A program made the position numbers and the translations under genes. Positions 8,316-19,059 of a stretch of DNA of 62,625 nt are shown here, in pieces. Position 1 is the stretch's first letter, and every line of letters starts with the position of its first letter. A model generated the notes under the pieces. That model made no database searches and was not told where the DNA came from. It worked only from the letters and a program-made list of their open reading frames with translations. The DNA is from SHZI01 sp032122615 (GTDB lineage: Bacteria; Pseudomonadota; Gammaproteobacteria; Steroidobacterales; GCA-2729495), in NCBI GenBank assembly GCA_032122615.1, contig JAQBGF010000087.1, positions 1-62,625 on the forward strand, read 5' to 3'.

Positions 8316-10052
8316 CTAATCCCGGCCATCGAAGCGGGCAAACAGGATGTACATGCCGGCGAACAGAAACGGTGTGCGCAGTTCGGCCTGGTGCCAGCTT
8401 TCAAGGTTAAAGGCGCTGGTCCCGGCACTCGCCTGGTCGTGCAGTGCCTCGGTCATCCCCGGCTGGAGTGCGAAGCGCAGAAAGGTCAGGCCATGGGCTT
8501 CCAGAAGCGCCCGTAATTCCGGAATGGTGAACTGGCATTCCTGCTCGTGCAGCAGCAGGTCCCGGCAGCCGCTCAGGTTGTAGAAGTCCCGAAACTGCAG
8601 CAGATCAGCGTACGGCCCCTGATCACCCGCCTGCACGATATCGTGACGGATCTCGCGCAGCGCGGCGGGGTCCGCGCGGGACTTGGCCTGCCGGGCACGA
8701 AAACGGACGACGGCATCCCGTCCGCTGCGGCTGTAGACACCGAGCCGCAACAGCCCGCCCGGCCGCAGGCAGGCGAGCAGGGCGCGCAGCCCGGCGGCCG
8801 GATCGCGCATGTGATGAATCACGCCAACCGAATCCACCATGTCGAACCGCTGGCTTGAAGACGAGAGCGCCAGAATGTCGCAGCGCTGAAATTCCACGTT
8901 GGCGGCCTGGTAGCGTTCCGCCATCATGCGGGCATAGGCCAGGCTGCGGCAGGTGATGTCGATGGCCAGGATGCGCGCCCGTGGCAAGGCGACGGCGAGA
9001 GACAGGGGCTGCACCCCGGTGCCACAGCCGGCAACGAGGATGGACTGCACGGGTAGCGTCGGCTTGTGTTGCCAGGCGGGAGACTCCACCAGCTGCATGA
9101 ATTCCTCGAGCGGTCTGCCGTTCGGATTCAGGATCGGCAATCCCGAGGTCCAGCGGGGGTAGGGGTTCTCCTCGTACATTCCGGCGACCCGCGTCGAGGT
9201 CTCGTCGCCCGGAAGCGCCTGGCTCGCGAAGTGCTCCGCGAGGCGGGCTTCGCGGGCTTCGTCGTCCAGTGTTGTCGCGACAAAGTGTTGCAGCGGGCTG
9301 TCTTCCCCGTCCACCGGAATCCGGCGAATGAGTCCGGCCTTGTGGAGATCGGTCGGCGACCGGTACATCAGCAACAGCGACCGGTCGGCTCCCAAAACGG
9401 ACGCGGCGAGCTCACCTCGGCTTTGCTGCTCGACACGGTCCAGCAGGGCTGCCTCGTCGTCGCCGACAAACCACGCGTACTCGTTCCGGTGGCACTGCAC
9501 CGCCATGCCGTGAACAAGCGTGATGACCGACGTCGTGGTGTCGCCGGGACTGGCGCACTCCTTAAGGATCCGGCGGCGCAGTGTCGTTAAATCCAGTTCG
9601 AGGGTCGGCCACCACAGATCGAGTTTCGCAAGAGCCAGGCAAAAGAAGCGGTTGCCTGCCAGCGCGTGGAGCGCCGCTGGCGCCTGGCCCTGGGCCTGAA
9701 GTTTTTCGGCCAGGCAGTTCACCAGCACTTCGTAGACGCGGGGATGAAAGAACTCTTCGGTTCGCAGCAGATCGCACAGCGCCGACTCAAGCTCGTCGGT
9801 GACCACCACGTCCTCCACCCGGACCAGCAGGCGCAGGATGGTCCACGGCCGGTCATCACGCAGCCCCAAGGCGGCTTCCAGGGCTTCGCCGTCGTACCCC
9901 AGCGCCTCAAGCGCGGCTATCTTGAGCCGCAACACCTCGTCGGCCAGCGGTCCGTCACTCTCGAGCTGTTCCACGGCCGACAGCACGGCAGTTACACGGC
10001 CCTGGTGGAGGTCGGCGTGCAGTTGCGCCAGGTCGGGACGATGATCACTCAT
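8316..10052 (-). CDS. class I SAM-dependent methyltransferase with helical N-terminal half
   Basis: The first half of this 578-residue protein is helical and TPR-like (DLAQLHADLHQGRVTAVLSA, AALHALAGNRFFCLALAKL). The second half has a Rossmann methyltransferase domain: SILVAGCGTGVQPLSLAVAL (motif I), RILAIDITCRSLAYARMMAE (acidic motif II) and FDMVDSVGVIHHMRDPAAGL (motif IV region). A short linker motif YEENPYPRWTSGLP precedes it. Similar large proteins occur in proteobacteria without an assigned substrate. The gene lies 65 bases after the RDD gene on the same strand. Confidence 0.75.
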   Translation of the reverse strand: MSDHRPDLAQLHADLHQGRVTAVLSAVEQLESDGPLADEVLRLKIAALEALGYDGEALEAALGLRDDRPWTILRLLVRVEDVVVTDELESALCDLLRTEEFFHPRVYEVLVNCLAEKLQAQGQAPAALHALAGNRFFCLALAKLDLWWPTLELDLTTLRRRILKECASPGDTTTSVITLVHGMAVQCHRNEYAWFVGDDEAALLDRVEQQSRGELAASVLGADRSLLLMYRSPTDLHKAGLIRRIPVDGEDSPLQHFVATTLDDEAREARLAEHFASQALPGDETSTRVAGMYEENPYPRWTSGLPILNPNGRPLEEFMQLVESPAWQHKPTLPVQSILVAGCGTGVQPLSLAVALPRARILAIDITCRSLAYARMMAERYQAANVEFQRCDILALSSSSQRFDMVDSVGVIHHMRDPAAGLRALLACLRPGGLLRLGVYSRSGRDAVVRFRARQAKSRADPAALREIRHDIVQAGDQGPYADLLQFRDFYNLSGCRDLLLHEQECQFTIPELRALLEAHGLTFLRFALQPGMTEALHDQASAGTSAFNLESWHQAELRTPFLFAGMYILFARFDGRD

Positions 10053-10117
10053 GACGGCACATGGTGGACCGCAAGGCAGCGGGCGAGCAACGACGGGCCG
10101 CTACGGCGGTCAGACGG

Positions 10118-10714
10118 CTAGCCGAGCCCCGCCAGCGCGGCACGGAGACCCCCGGGATCAAGGGCGATATTCACGATGACCGCGAGCAGTGCCAGCAAAA
10201 GTACCAGGACGGGAGCACACAGCACGTAGGTCCACACGGACGTGGGAGCATATCGGGGACTTACGGCCGCTCCCTGCGCCGACCTGCTGGCGGTACCCAC
10301 CACCACCGTGCCCGCGAGCTTGTCATGCCAACCCTGCTTGCGGGGATCAACCGCTACCCAGATGAGGCCGAGGAGCAGCGGAACAGTCGACAGGTAATAG
10401 CCGACATAGCGGATCAGGAGCTGCCGCGTGCTGGGCTTGCCGCCCGTTACGGCATCCACGATCTCCGCTGACATGAACATCTTGCCCGGTGTCGCCGACC
10501 GGTACTTCCAGAAGAGCAGGATGGCGACGGCCGGTAGCACATAGCCAACCATCACGTCCCAGAATCCCAGCGGTCGCCCGCCCGACCACCCCGTCTCCGC
10601 GCCACTCATCACCTGCTGGATCGGCAGTGTGACAACCACGAGCAACATGGAATCAATCAGCGCGGCGGCGGTGCGGTTCCAGAAGCCGACGTAGGGGCGC
10701 GTCTCCAGGAACAT
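10118..10714 (-). CDS. RDD-family integral membrane protein
   Basis: The 198-residue protein carries the RDD signature near its start: YVGFWNRTAAALIDSMLLVVV, with Arg and Asp in the first membrane helix. Further hydrophobic segments are at GYVLPAVAILLFW, YVGYYLSTVPLLLGLIWVA and a C-terminal VWTYVLCAPVLVLLLALLAV. The conserved cytoplasmic loop includes YRSATPGKMFMSAEIVD. An open frame continues upstream to 10852, but the upstream 46 codons look non-coding, and ATG 10714 gives the standard family N-terminus. Some RDD proteins act as ion antiporters; function here is not known. Confidence 0.8.
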   Translation of the reverse strand: MFLETRPYVGFWNRTAAALIDSMLLVVVTLPIQQVMSGAETGWSGGRPLGFWDVMVGYVLPAVAILLFWKYRSATPGKMFMSAEIVDAVTGGKPSTRQLLIRYVGYYLSTVPLLLGLIWVAVDPRKQGWHDKLAGTVVVGTASRSAQGAAVSPRYAPTSVWTYVLCAPVLVLLLALLAVIVNIALDPGGLRAALAGLG

Positions 10715-10993
10715 TACGAGAGCCTGACCATCTGCACAGGGTAATCCGGATGGGCGACGTGTTCCACGCCGCACCACCAAAAGGAAGGCTCGGGAAGACC
10801 AGACTACTCCCAGGCACAGCTCAACCGCGTCGCCCTGCGGCTCAACCAACACCCTCGCACTACGTCAGGCTTTGACACTCCGCCAAAGACATTTCAGGCT
10901 TGTGTTGCATCGACCGGCTGAGAGCGCCGCCGTTTATCCGTACTATCCGCCTGACAGCATTCATTCGCGACCCGGGCACCTGGAGCTTGAACC

Positions 10994-12340
10994 ATGCATC
11001 ATTTCAGACATTTCTGGAGCAACGTCCGCTCAAGCTTCTGGTTTGTGCCTTCGCTCATCGTCTTGGGAAGTATTGCCTTTGCAGTAGCCTTGATCGAAAC
11101 AGACTCGGCCGGAGGTGACCGCTGGCTGGGCCACTGGCCGTATCTGTTTGGGGCTGGGGCGGAAGGAGCGCGCCAGATGTTGTCCACATTGGCGGGTTCG
11201 ATGATGTCCGTTATGGGCATCACCTTCTCCATGACATTGGTGGCATTGGCGCTGGCGTCGAGCCAATACACCTCGCGCATCCTCCGGACTTTCATGAGCA
11301 GTCGCGTCACGCAGGTCACGCTCGGTATCTTCGCCGGCATATTCGCCTATTGCCTGGTCGTATTGCGGACTATTCGCAGTGAAGATGTAGAGTTCGTGCC
11401 GGGCCTGGCGGTGTTTGTCTCTTTTGTTCTGTCGCTCGGCGGCATTGGTGTCCTGGTGTACTTCATTCATCACATCGCCTCGTCTATCCAGGCGTCCAGC
11501 ATCATCGCGTCCATTGCTGAGGAAACTTTCGCCTCCATTGACCGACTTTTTCCGGAACGACTGGGACACGAGCCCGATGAAGACGAGGACCCGGAGCAGA
11601 TAGTCCAGTCTCTGGACGAGAAGGGTTGGTACCCGGTGCCGGCAGCAACGAACGGTTACATTCAGAGTGTGGACAATGATGCGCTCCTGCGCCTGGCGAG
11701 GGATAAAAAGACAGTCGTGCGCATGGAGTGCAGGATTGGAGACTTTGTCGTGAAAGATACCGCACTGGCATCACTCGCGCTGGATGAGCCTCCCGATCGA
11801 GCGACGATTGCAGCCCTCAATGACGCTTACAACGTAGACCGTTATCGCACGGTGGAACAGGATCCTGCTTTCGGCATCCGGCAGCTCGTGGATATGGCAT
11901 TGAAGGCCCTGTCACCCGGCGTCAATGACACCTCAACCGCCGTGATTTGCGTCGACTACATCTCAGCGATTCTGGCGCATCTGGCCCCCAGGAAATTTCC
12001 TGCATCGCGCCGTTACGAGAACAACAAACTCTGCGTGATTACCATGGCCCCGACGTTTGAAGCGTTTGTGACCGAGGCATTCGAGCAGATCGGGGGTAGC
12101 GCCGAAGGCAATGTAGCCATCATGGCGCGCATGCTGAGCGCCTTCGAGACCCTCGCCGATCTCACGACCAGCCCGCGCCGCCGGCGGGCGCTCCAGGAAC
12201 AGGTGCGCCGGGTTGCAGAACTGGCTGGCCGCACCACCGAAGCCACGCATGATCGTGAGCGCATCGCGAAACGCCTCATGGAAGTGCGCGAAGCGCTCCA
12301 GGCCGAACCTGCTTTGACCGCTGAGGAAACGACGGCCTGA
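10994..12340 (+). CDS. DUF2254 family membrane protein
   Basis: The 448-residue protein begins MHHFRHFWSNVRSSFWFVPS and has four hydrophobic segments in its first 180 residues (FVPSLIVLGSIAFAVALI; LAGSMMSVMGITFSMTLVAL; LGIFAGIFAYCLVVL; VFVSFVLSLGGIGVLVYFI). A soluble C-terminal half follows. This matches the DUF2254 predicted membrane protein family, whose function is unknown. The segment SQYTSRILRTFMSSRVTQVTLG is typical. About 280 bases separate it from the divergent RDD gene, long enough for two promoters, but I could not place a convincing one. Confidence 0.8.
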   Translation: MHHFRHFWSNVRSSFWFVPSLIVLGSIAFAVALIETDSAGGDRWLGHWPYLFGAGAEGARQMLSTLAGSMMSVMGITFSMTLVALALASSQYTSRILRTFMSSRVTQVTLGIFAGIFAYCLVVLRTIRSEDVEFVPGLAVFVSFVLSLGGIGVLVYFIHHIASSIQASSIIASIAEETFASIDRLFPERLGHEPDEDEDPEQIVQSLDEKGWYPVPAATNGYIQSVDNDALLRLARDKKTVVRMECRIGDFVVKDTALASLALDEPPDRATIAALNDAYNVDRYRTVEQDPAFGIRQLVDMALKALSPGVNDTSTAVICVDYISAILAHLAPRKFPASRRYENNKLCVITMAPTFEAFVTEAFEQIGGSAEGNVAIMARMLSAFETLADLTTSPRRRRALQEQVRRVAELAGRTTEATHDRERIAKRLMEVREALQAEPALTAEETTA

Positions 12341-12444
12341 CGACGTTCCATCGCAGCCAGCCTGCCGCAACCACGGCATGATCCGCTCACGCAGACGCTG
12401 GCGACTACACTCCACCGACGGGGGCTTTGAAATTCCTATCCGCC

Positions 12445-12636
12445 TCAGCGGCCGATACGTATGCTGTCCAGCGATCCCAGTACGCCGAACACCTGCAGTA
12501 ACCACAGCACGACGACGATGACGACGACGATATTCAGGATGTTCTTGATCTTTCGGTCCATGGGTATGTAGGTATTGACGACCCAAAGCAATACGCCAAC
12601 CACGATCAAAATTATGACCAAGTTGATCAGAGACAT
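12445..12636 (-). CDS. Thivi_2564-type small membrane protein
   Basis: A 63-residue protein made of two hydrophobic helices (LINLVIILIVVGVLLWVVNTY and ILNIVVVIVVVLWLLQVFGV) joined by a short basic turn (IPMDRKIKN). It ends in a small polar tail. It matches a widespread family of tiny membrane proteins known only by a locus-style name. A possible Shine-Dalgarno (GAGAGGAGAA) precedes the ATG at 12636. The upstream 250 bases to the next gene hold no further gene that I can see. Confidence 0.75.
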   Translation of the reverse strand: MSLINLVIILIVVGVLLWVVNTYIPMDRKIKNILNIVVVIVVVLWLLQVFGVLGSLDSIRIGR

Positions 12637-12887
12637 ACGGATTCTCCTCTCAGAAAATCAGATTTCCCGTCGACCACGGCGGCATCGTTTCATCGTGCCG
12701 GGTTTCGTGATTACTGCCATTGTCACACCCTTGCGAGAAAACATAGTCGCAGGATCAGGCGCGGTCTATCGGGTGATCTACGTACCAGGGCACGTGCCCG
12801 GGCCCGAACACGCGGCCACCGCCCGGAGGCGACGCTCCTTATCCAGTCAAGCGGGACAACGGATTGCGACTCCATTAGGCTAGGTTG

Positions 12888-13551
12888 ATGGCCCAACATC
12901 TGGCACTCACTTACTTACTACACCGACGTTCTATGTGTGTGGGCGTATATATCGCAAGCGCGCGTCGACGAAGTTGCAACCCGATTTTCCGATGAGGTAT
13001 CCATCGACTACCGATTCTGTTCGGTATTCGGCGACACTGCGCACAAAATCGGCACGGGATGGGCCGCGCGCGGCGGTTATGCGGGATTTGCAAATCATCT
13101 CCGCGAGGCCGTTTCGGAGTTTGACCATATCAAACTCCACCCCGAGATCTGGCAATGCAACCGGCCTGCATCATCCACACCCGCGCACATTTTGATGAAG
13201 GCGGTTCAACGGGTGGATAAGCGCCAGTGCAGGGCCGTTCTGCAGGAGCTTCGGGCGGCATTCTTTGAACGATGCGTTGATATCAGCAGGCGGTCAGCCC
13301 TGGAAGCCGCTCTGGAGGTGGTCGGCGTATGTGTCAATGACGTTCAAGAGGCGATCGACAGCGGTGTGGCCCATGCTGACATGGCAGCGGACCACCGTGA
13401 CCAGCAGATACTGATGGTTCAGGGCAGCCCCACGTTCCTTCTCAACGAAGGACGCCAAAAGCTATACGGAAACGTTGGCTATGGCGTCATTGAAGCAAAC
13501 ATAAAGGAGTTGCGCCGTTCGCCGGGTGCTGGTGCGGCTAGTTGGTGTTAG
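12888..13551 (+). pseudogene. frameshifted DsbA-family (FrnE-like) oxidoreductase
   Basis: From 12937 onward the frame reads as a DsbA/FrnE-type thioredoxin-fold protein (VWAYISQARVDEVATRF ... LMVQGSPTFLLNEGRQKLYG with the family's cis-Pro loop). Translating just upstream in the same frame gives LTYYTDVLCVWAYI, the expected N-terminal strand and active-site region, but this frame has no start and meets TGA at 12886-12888. The natural start, ATG 12888 (MAQHLALT...), is in another frame. The two frames are separated by a tandem TTAC TTAC at 12911-12918, and removing one TTAC restores a single frame. It is either a broken gene or a sequence error. Confidence 0.7.
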
Positions 13552-13566
13552 CCCGGAAGGCGTTGA

Positions 13567-14082
13567 ATTCCACTAGCGCGTCGAGACCTTGCCCTTTACC
13601 TGTTTCCAATTGCCTTCAAGCCGATCAATGACCGGTATGGGGATGAGACCGGCGACGAACTGCTGCGGATTATTGCGGCGAGGCTTTCGCGAGTGGTTCG
13701 TGCCGAGGACATGATGAGCCGACTGGGTGGTGATGAATTTGCGTGTCTGGCGGCGGAAAGCGTCAATCGGGAGTTGCTGGGCCACTTGGCGGGCAAGCTG
13801 CTCGACACCGTATCGGCACCACTGAAACCCGGCACGCTGAGGATCAGCGTGCGGCCCAGCATCGGCATTGCCACCTACCCTGCCGACCGCACGACCGCCG
13901 AAGCTCTGCTCAGGAGCGCCGATGAGGCCATGTATCGTGCCAAGCAGCAGCAGATCGGCTATCACTTCTGCGATCGCCGCGCCGACGGGCAGCCGGGTCG
14001 TCAGCCTGCCCTCGAACGACCGCGGCCGTGTTTCACTCGCGCGTGCGTGGACGGCCCAGCAAATTCGCCACGGCCAAGATGA
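13567..14082 (+). pseudogene. N-terminally truncated GGDEF-domain remnant
   Basis: The frame (stop-free from 13567) encodes the C-terminal part of a diguanylate cyclase GGDEF domain: FKPINDRYGDETGDELLRII, then MSRLGGDEFACLAAE with an intact GGDEF signature, then SIGIATYPADRTTAEALLRS and ADEAMYRAKQQ. The conserved metal-binding aspartates before FKPIND are lost (LALYLFPIAFKPIND), and no sensory domain or start codon precedes it; the nearest GTG (13693) lies inside the domain. After the domain the frame continues into about 35 unrelated residues. It is a dead fragment in a decayed region, and no gene is visible from 14083 to 14251. Confidence 0.75.
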
Positions 14083-14251
14083 CGGCGCCGCCGGGAGCCC
14101 TGGCGATACGCGTCCGCGCTGCGATGCGCAAGCGTATTTAGCTACGCGGCGGCACGACTCAATACCGGCTCGATGGCGTCATGACGTATTTCCTCTGCGG
14201 CCGTGGCCACGGTGTCCATGACATCATTGGCCGCATACTTGCAGACAACTC

Positions 14252-14977
14252 ATGAGCTACAGTTCATCGGTGAATTGGTCATTGCGTATCGCTGGCGCCC
14301 TTTGCTGCCTCGCGGGAGCGGGTTGCGCCGGAGTTGAACGTGCACAGTCGCCAGCGGCGCCTGCTTCACCCGTTGCGGCTGCAGACCCGTCAGCGGCTGC
14401 GACGCCACCGGAGGTTGCGCCGATGGTGGCCGGAGCCCCGCAAGATGCCGAGCAGACAGTCGCTGCCCTGCCGGTCGAGCCGGCGCGACCAGCAGCACCC
14501 CGACCCCCACCGCGAACTTCTGCGGCGAATACGACTGTCGGCACAAAACCGTCACCCCCGGCCGCCATGGCCCGGCCGCCAGCCTCGGTGGCGGTAGCGC
14601 CCGCGCCGCCGGCCACAAAGGTGCCCGCCCCTGCGGTGGCGCCCAGGCCATCGGCCCCGCCGCTGGATCTGGCGGCTCTCGAAGCGCGTCTCCGCGAGAC
14701 CAGGGCCATCGGCGTCTTCACCAAGCTGTCGCTCAAGAACCAGGTCGACGATCTGCTCAACAAGTTTCGCGCGTACTACAAGCGCCAGGCGAAGACGACC
14801 CTCGCCGAACTGCGCCGCCCCTACGACATGCTGCTCCTCAAGGTGCTGTCGCTGCTCCAGGACAGCGACCCGCCGCTGGCCCGCGATATCGTCGCGTCGC
14901 GCGAGGCGATCTGGGGCATCCTCTCGGATCCGCAGAAGTTCAACGAAGCCAGGCTGATGGCAGGAGAAACGCCGTGA
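14252..14977 (+). CDS. Ala/Pro-rich lipoprotein with helical C-terminal domain
   Basis: The 241-residue precursor has a signal peptide and lipobox (ALCCLAGAGC, Cys at about residue 25). A low-complexity Ala/Pro linker of about 130 residues follows, probably spanning periplasm or peptidoglycan. The 90-residue helical C-terminal domain (LEARLRETRAIGVFTKLSL, VDDLLNKFRAYYKRQAKTTL) resembles no family I can name. It overlaps the next gene by four bases (ATGA). The linker could also be a heavily biased region where start choice is hard; ATG 14252 places the lipobox correctly. Confidence 0.65.
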   Translation: MSYSSSVNWSLRIAGALCCLAGAGCAGVERAQSPAAPASPVAAADPSAAATPPEVAPMVAGAPQDAEQTVAALPVEPARPAAPRPPPRTSAANTTVGTKPSPPAAMARPPASVAVAPAPPATKVPAPAVAPRPSAPPLDLAALEARLRETRAIGVFTKLSLKNQVDDLLNKFRAYYKRQAKTTLAELRRPYDMLLLKVLSLLQDSDPPLARDIVASREAIWGILSDPQKFNEARLMAGETP

Positions 14978-15252
14978 ACAGAATTGCCCGAGTCAGGATC
15001 AGGGGCATCGCCCTCGTCGTTGCCGCCGCTGCACTCCACGGCGGGCCATTGCTTGCGGCGGAGAACCCTGCTGGCGACATTCCGGTCACCGCGGATATGA
15101 CGGCCGTGATCGCCTTGCAGGGACTGCCCTGCGGGCAGGTCGTCAGCGCCAGTCAGCAGGGCACGGACGACTATCTTGCCACCTGCCAGGACGGCAACCG
15201 CTACCGCGTGTACGTGAATGCCGACGGCCGGGTCGTGGTGGAGAAGAAATAG
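14974..15252 (+). CDS. small secreted protein, 92 residues
   Basis: The precursor has a signal peptide (IRGIALVVAAAALHGGPLLA) and a mature domain of about 60 residues with two Cys (GLPCGQVVSA and DYLATCQDGNRYRVYVN) that could form a disulfide. The C-terminus is strand-like (RYRVYVNADGRVVVEKK). It is translationally coupled to the preceding lipoprotein (ATGA overlap), suggesting the two act together at the cell envelope. I do not recognise the family. Confidence 0.6.
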   Translation: MNRIARVRIRGIALVVAAAALHGGPLLAAENPAGDIPVTADMTAVIALQGLPCGQVVSASQQGTDDYLATCQDGNRYRVYVNADGRVVVEKK

Positions 15253-15463
15253 CCGCCGCGTCACTCTCCGAGCAGCTCGCCCGAAGAACCGTACAGCCTG
15301 ATCTACGCCACGCTGTTTTCGGCGCTGCGGTCGCGCCATGCGCGGTTACCTCGGGACGATCGGCCGCCAGAAGGTAGGCTTCAGCATCGTGGGTAAACAG
15401 TCCGACGGCCAGCCCGTCTTCATCGGCGGCACGATGCAACGGCTTCCAGGGAAGATTCGGCTC

Positions 15464-17422
<1,959 letters not shown>

Positions 17423-17435
17423 TCGTGCTCCGGCG

Positions 17436-18347
17436 CTATGGATTGCCGATTATGCGCTGGCTGATCGGGTCGTCGGCAAAATCCCGCAGGTAGATCTCGA
17501 GAGCGTCCCTGGCGAGATCGGCATTCCCGGCATCATAGAGTTCGAGAATCTTTGCGAGCCGGCGATCGCGAGGCTGAATCACGCTTGCGGGGGTTGCCGG
17601 CGCGGCAGGCATTTCGGCAGTTGCGGCATCGACCAACGCCTTTTGCCGTGTGTCAGATACCGCGGCGGAGCCGGCCGCGGCCCCGGCCGCAGACCCGGAC
17701 AGTGCGCTAATCGACAAGGGGGTGTCCACCAGCAACTCCGTCTGCTCTGCCACTATTAGTTCGCGCCGAATCAGCGCGATCGAGGCATCCAGGTCAGCGA
17801 CCTGCGGGCGGTCTGCTTCGAAAAATCGCGGCGGGGGTGGCCCCTCCATCACCATGACCTCAACCTCCTGTGCCGTCGCTGCTGCCTCGGCGGCAGCCTT
17901 GTTGGCCTCGCTGCGCTCTCTGGCGCGCTTCGCAAACATGTCGCCCAGCCCGCTCTTTGCTTGCTTCACTGTCGGTGACAAGTCCAGCACGGCAACGCCG
18001 ACTCCGACGGCCACCAGCACGCTGGCGGCAAGGGCCGCAGGCACCATCCAGCGCGGACGCCGCACTGCTGGCAGGGCAACCGTGTCACCGTCATTCTCCA
18101 CCCGCGGCGGCGGGCGAGCAGGGGCGACCTTCGCGGCCAACGGTGTCAGCGTGGCAGGCGCGGAACTGGTGGGTGCCACCCGGGCAACGGAAATGGCAGC
18201 GGCCTTTGCGGCCTCCAGGATCGCGGCGTCGAGCGTAGCCGTCGGTTCGACCAGTTCCAGATTGTCGTAGTCGGTGGAGACTGCCGACTCACGGGCCAGG
18301 AAAGCCTCCAGCTCTGCGTCGTCCTGCGGTGAATGGCCTGTGCTCAC
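17436..18347 (-). CDS. single-span membrane partner of the adjacent ECF sigma factor (putative anti-sigma)
   Basis: The 303-residue protein has an acidic N-terminal cytosolic part (STGHSPQDDAELEAFLARES), one membrane segment (WMVPAALAASVLVAVGVGVAV, about residues 107-127) and an Ala-rich periplasmic part ending in a TPR-like helix pair. No zinc-binding anti-sigma motif is visible. The inferred role rests on topology and on its GTG start at 18347 overlapping the sigma-factor stop (GTGA). The longer frame upstream to 18623 is out of frame with the real sigma gene and was rejected. Confidence 0.6.
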   Translation of the reverse strand: MSTGHSPQDDAELEAFLARESAVSTDYDNLELVEPTATLDAAILEAAKAAAISVARVAPTSSAPATLTPLAAKVAPARPPPRVENDGDTVALPAVRRPRWMVPAALAASVLVAVGVGVAVLDLSPTVKQAKSGLGDMFAKRARERSEANKAAAEAAATAQEVEVMVMEGPPPPRFFEADRPQVADLDASIALIRRELIVAEQTELLVDTPLSISALSGSAAGAAAGSAAVSDTRQKALVDAATAEMPAAPATPASVIQPRDRRLAKILELYDAGNADLARDALEIYLRDFADDPISQRIIGNP

Positions 18348-19021
18348 GAGAGCGCTCCCCGGGCGGCCGCTGGCGCAATATCGCCAAGCTCTGTGCGCAG
18401 CTTCTTCAAGGCATAGCGCAGGCGACTCTTCACGGTTTCTGCATTTGTACCGGTCACCGTGGCAATTTCGGCAAGGCCCATCTCCGCTTCCTCGTGCAGC
18501 AGGAATGCCTCCCGCTGCTCCATGGGCAGGGTGTCCAGCGCCGAGCGCAGGCGCTCCGCACGCTGTGCGCCGGAAAGCGCGGCCTCGGGCCCGGGTGCCG
18601 GGTCCGCCGCATCGCTCTCCCACTCCACCAGCGACCAGCGTCCAGAGGCAAAGGCCGGATCGGGCTCCTCGGCAATCGGCTTGCGAATTTCCTCGACCCG
18701 GTACTGGCCCGTGTCACTCGCGCTCGTCAGGGCTCGCCCGGACTTGCGAAAGTGATCGACAAGGCAGTTGTGCGCGATCTGGTACATATAGGTCGTGAAG
18801 CGCGCTTTGGGTTCGTAACGCTCACGAGCCTTGATGATGCGGAGCCACACGTCCTGAAACAATTCGTCAGCCGTATCGGCGTTGCCGCACTGACGGGCGA
18901 AGTAGCGGTACAGCGGGCCCTTGTGCCGGGCGTACAACGCCTCGAACGACGCAACGTCCCCGGTCGCGTAGCGCGTCATCAACAGTGCGTCGTCTGCGGG
19001 TCCCACCATCACCGGCAGCAT
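18344..19021 (-). CDS. ECF-type RNA polymerase sigma factor
   Basis: The 225-residue protein has sigma region 2 (SFEALYARHKGPLYRYFARQ ... DTADELFQDVWLRIIKARER, ARFTTYMYQIAHNCLVDHFR). It also has region 4 (LDTLPMEQREAFLLHEEAEM and ETVKSRLRYALKKLRTELG). The linker between them is unusually long, about 70 residues, and Pro/Ala/Asp-rich. It is flanked by a VWA lipoprotein gene upstream (38 bases) and a coupled membrane partner downstream, suggesting an envelope-sensing circuit. Confidence 0.88.
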   Translation of the reverse strand: MLPVMVGPADDALLMTRYATGDVASFEALYARHKGPLYRYFARQCGNADTADELFQDVWLRIIKARERYEPKARFTTYMYQIAHNCLVDHFRKSGRALTSASDTGQYRVEEIRKPIAEEPDPAFASGRWSLVEWESDAADPAPGPEAALSGAQRAERLRSALDTLPMEQREAFLLHEEAEMGLAEIATVTGTNAETVKSRLRYALKKLRTELGDIAPAAARGALS

Positions 19022-19059
19022 AAGCCAGCCGGCCCGGCGGGAAAACGGCTGCGATGTGA

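Noticed and set aside
15253..15463. Coding-like stretch (EEPYSLIYATLFSALRSRHA) downstream of the small secreted protein gene
   Set aside because: No start codon, stops quickly, and no family recognised; could be a gene remnant but cannot be supported.
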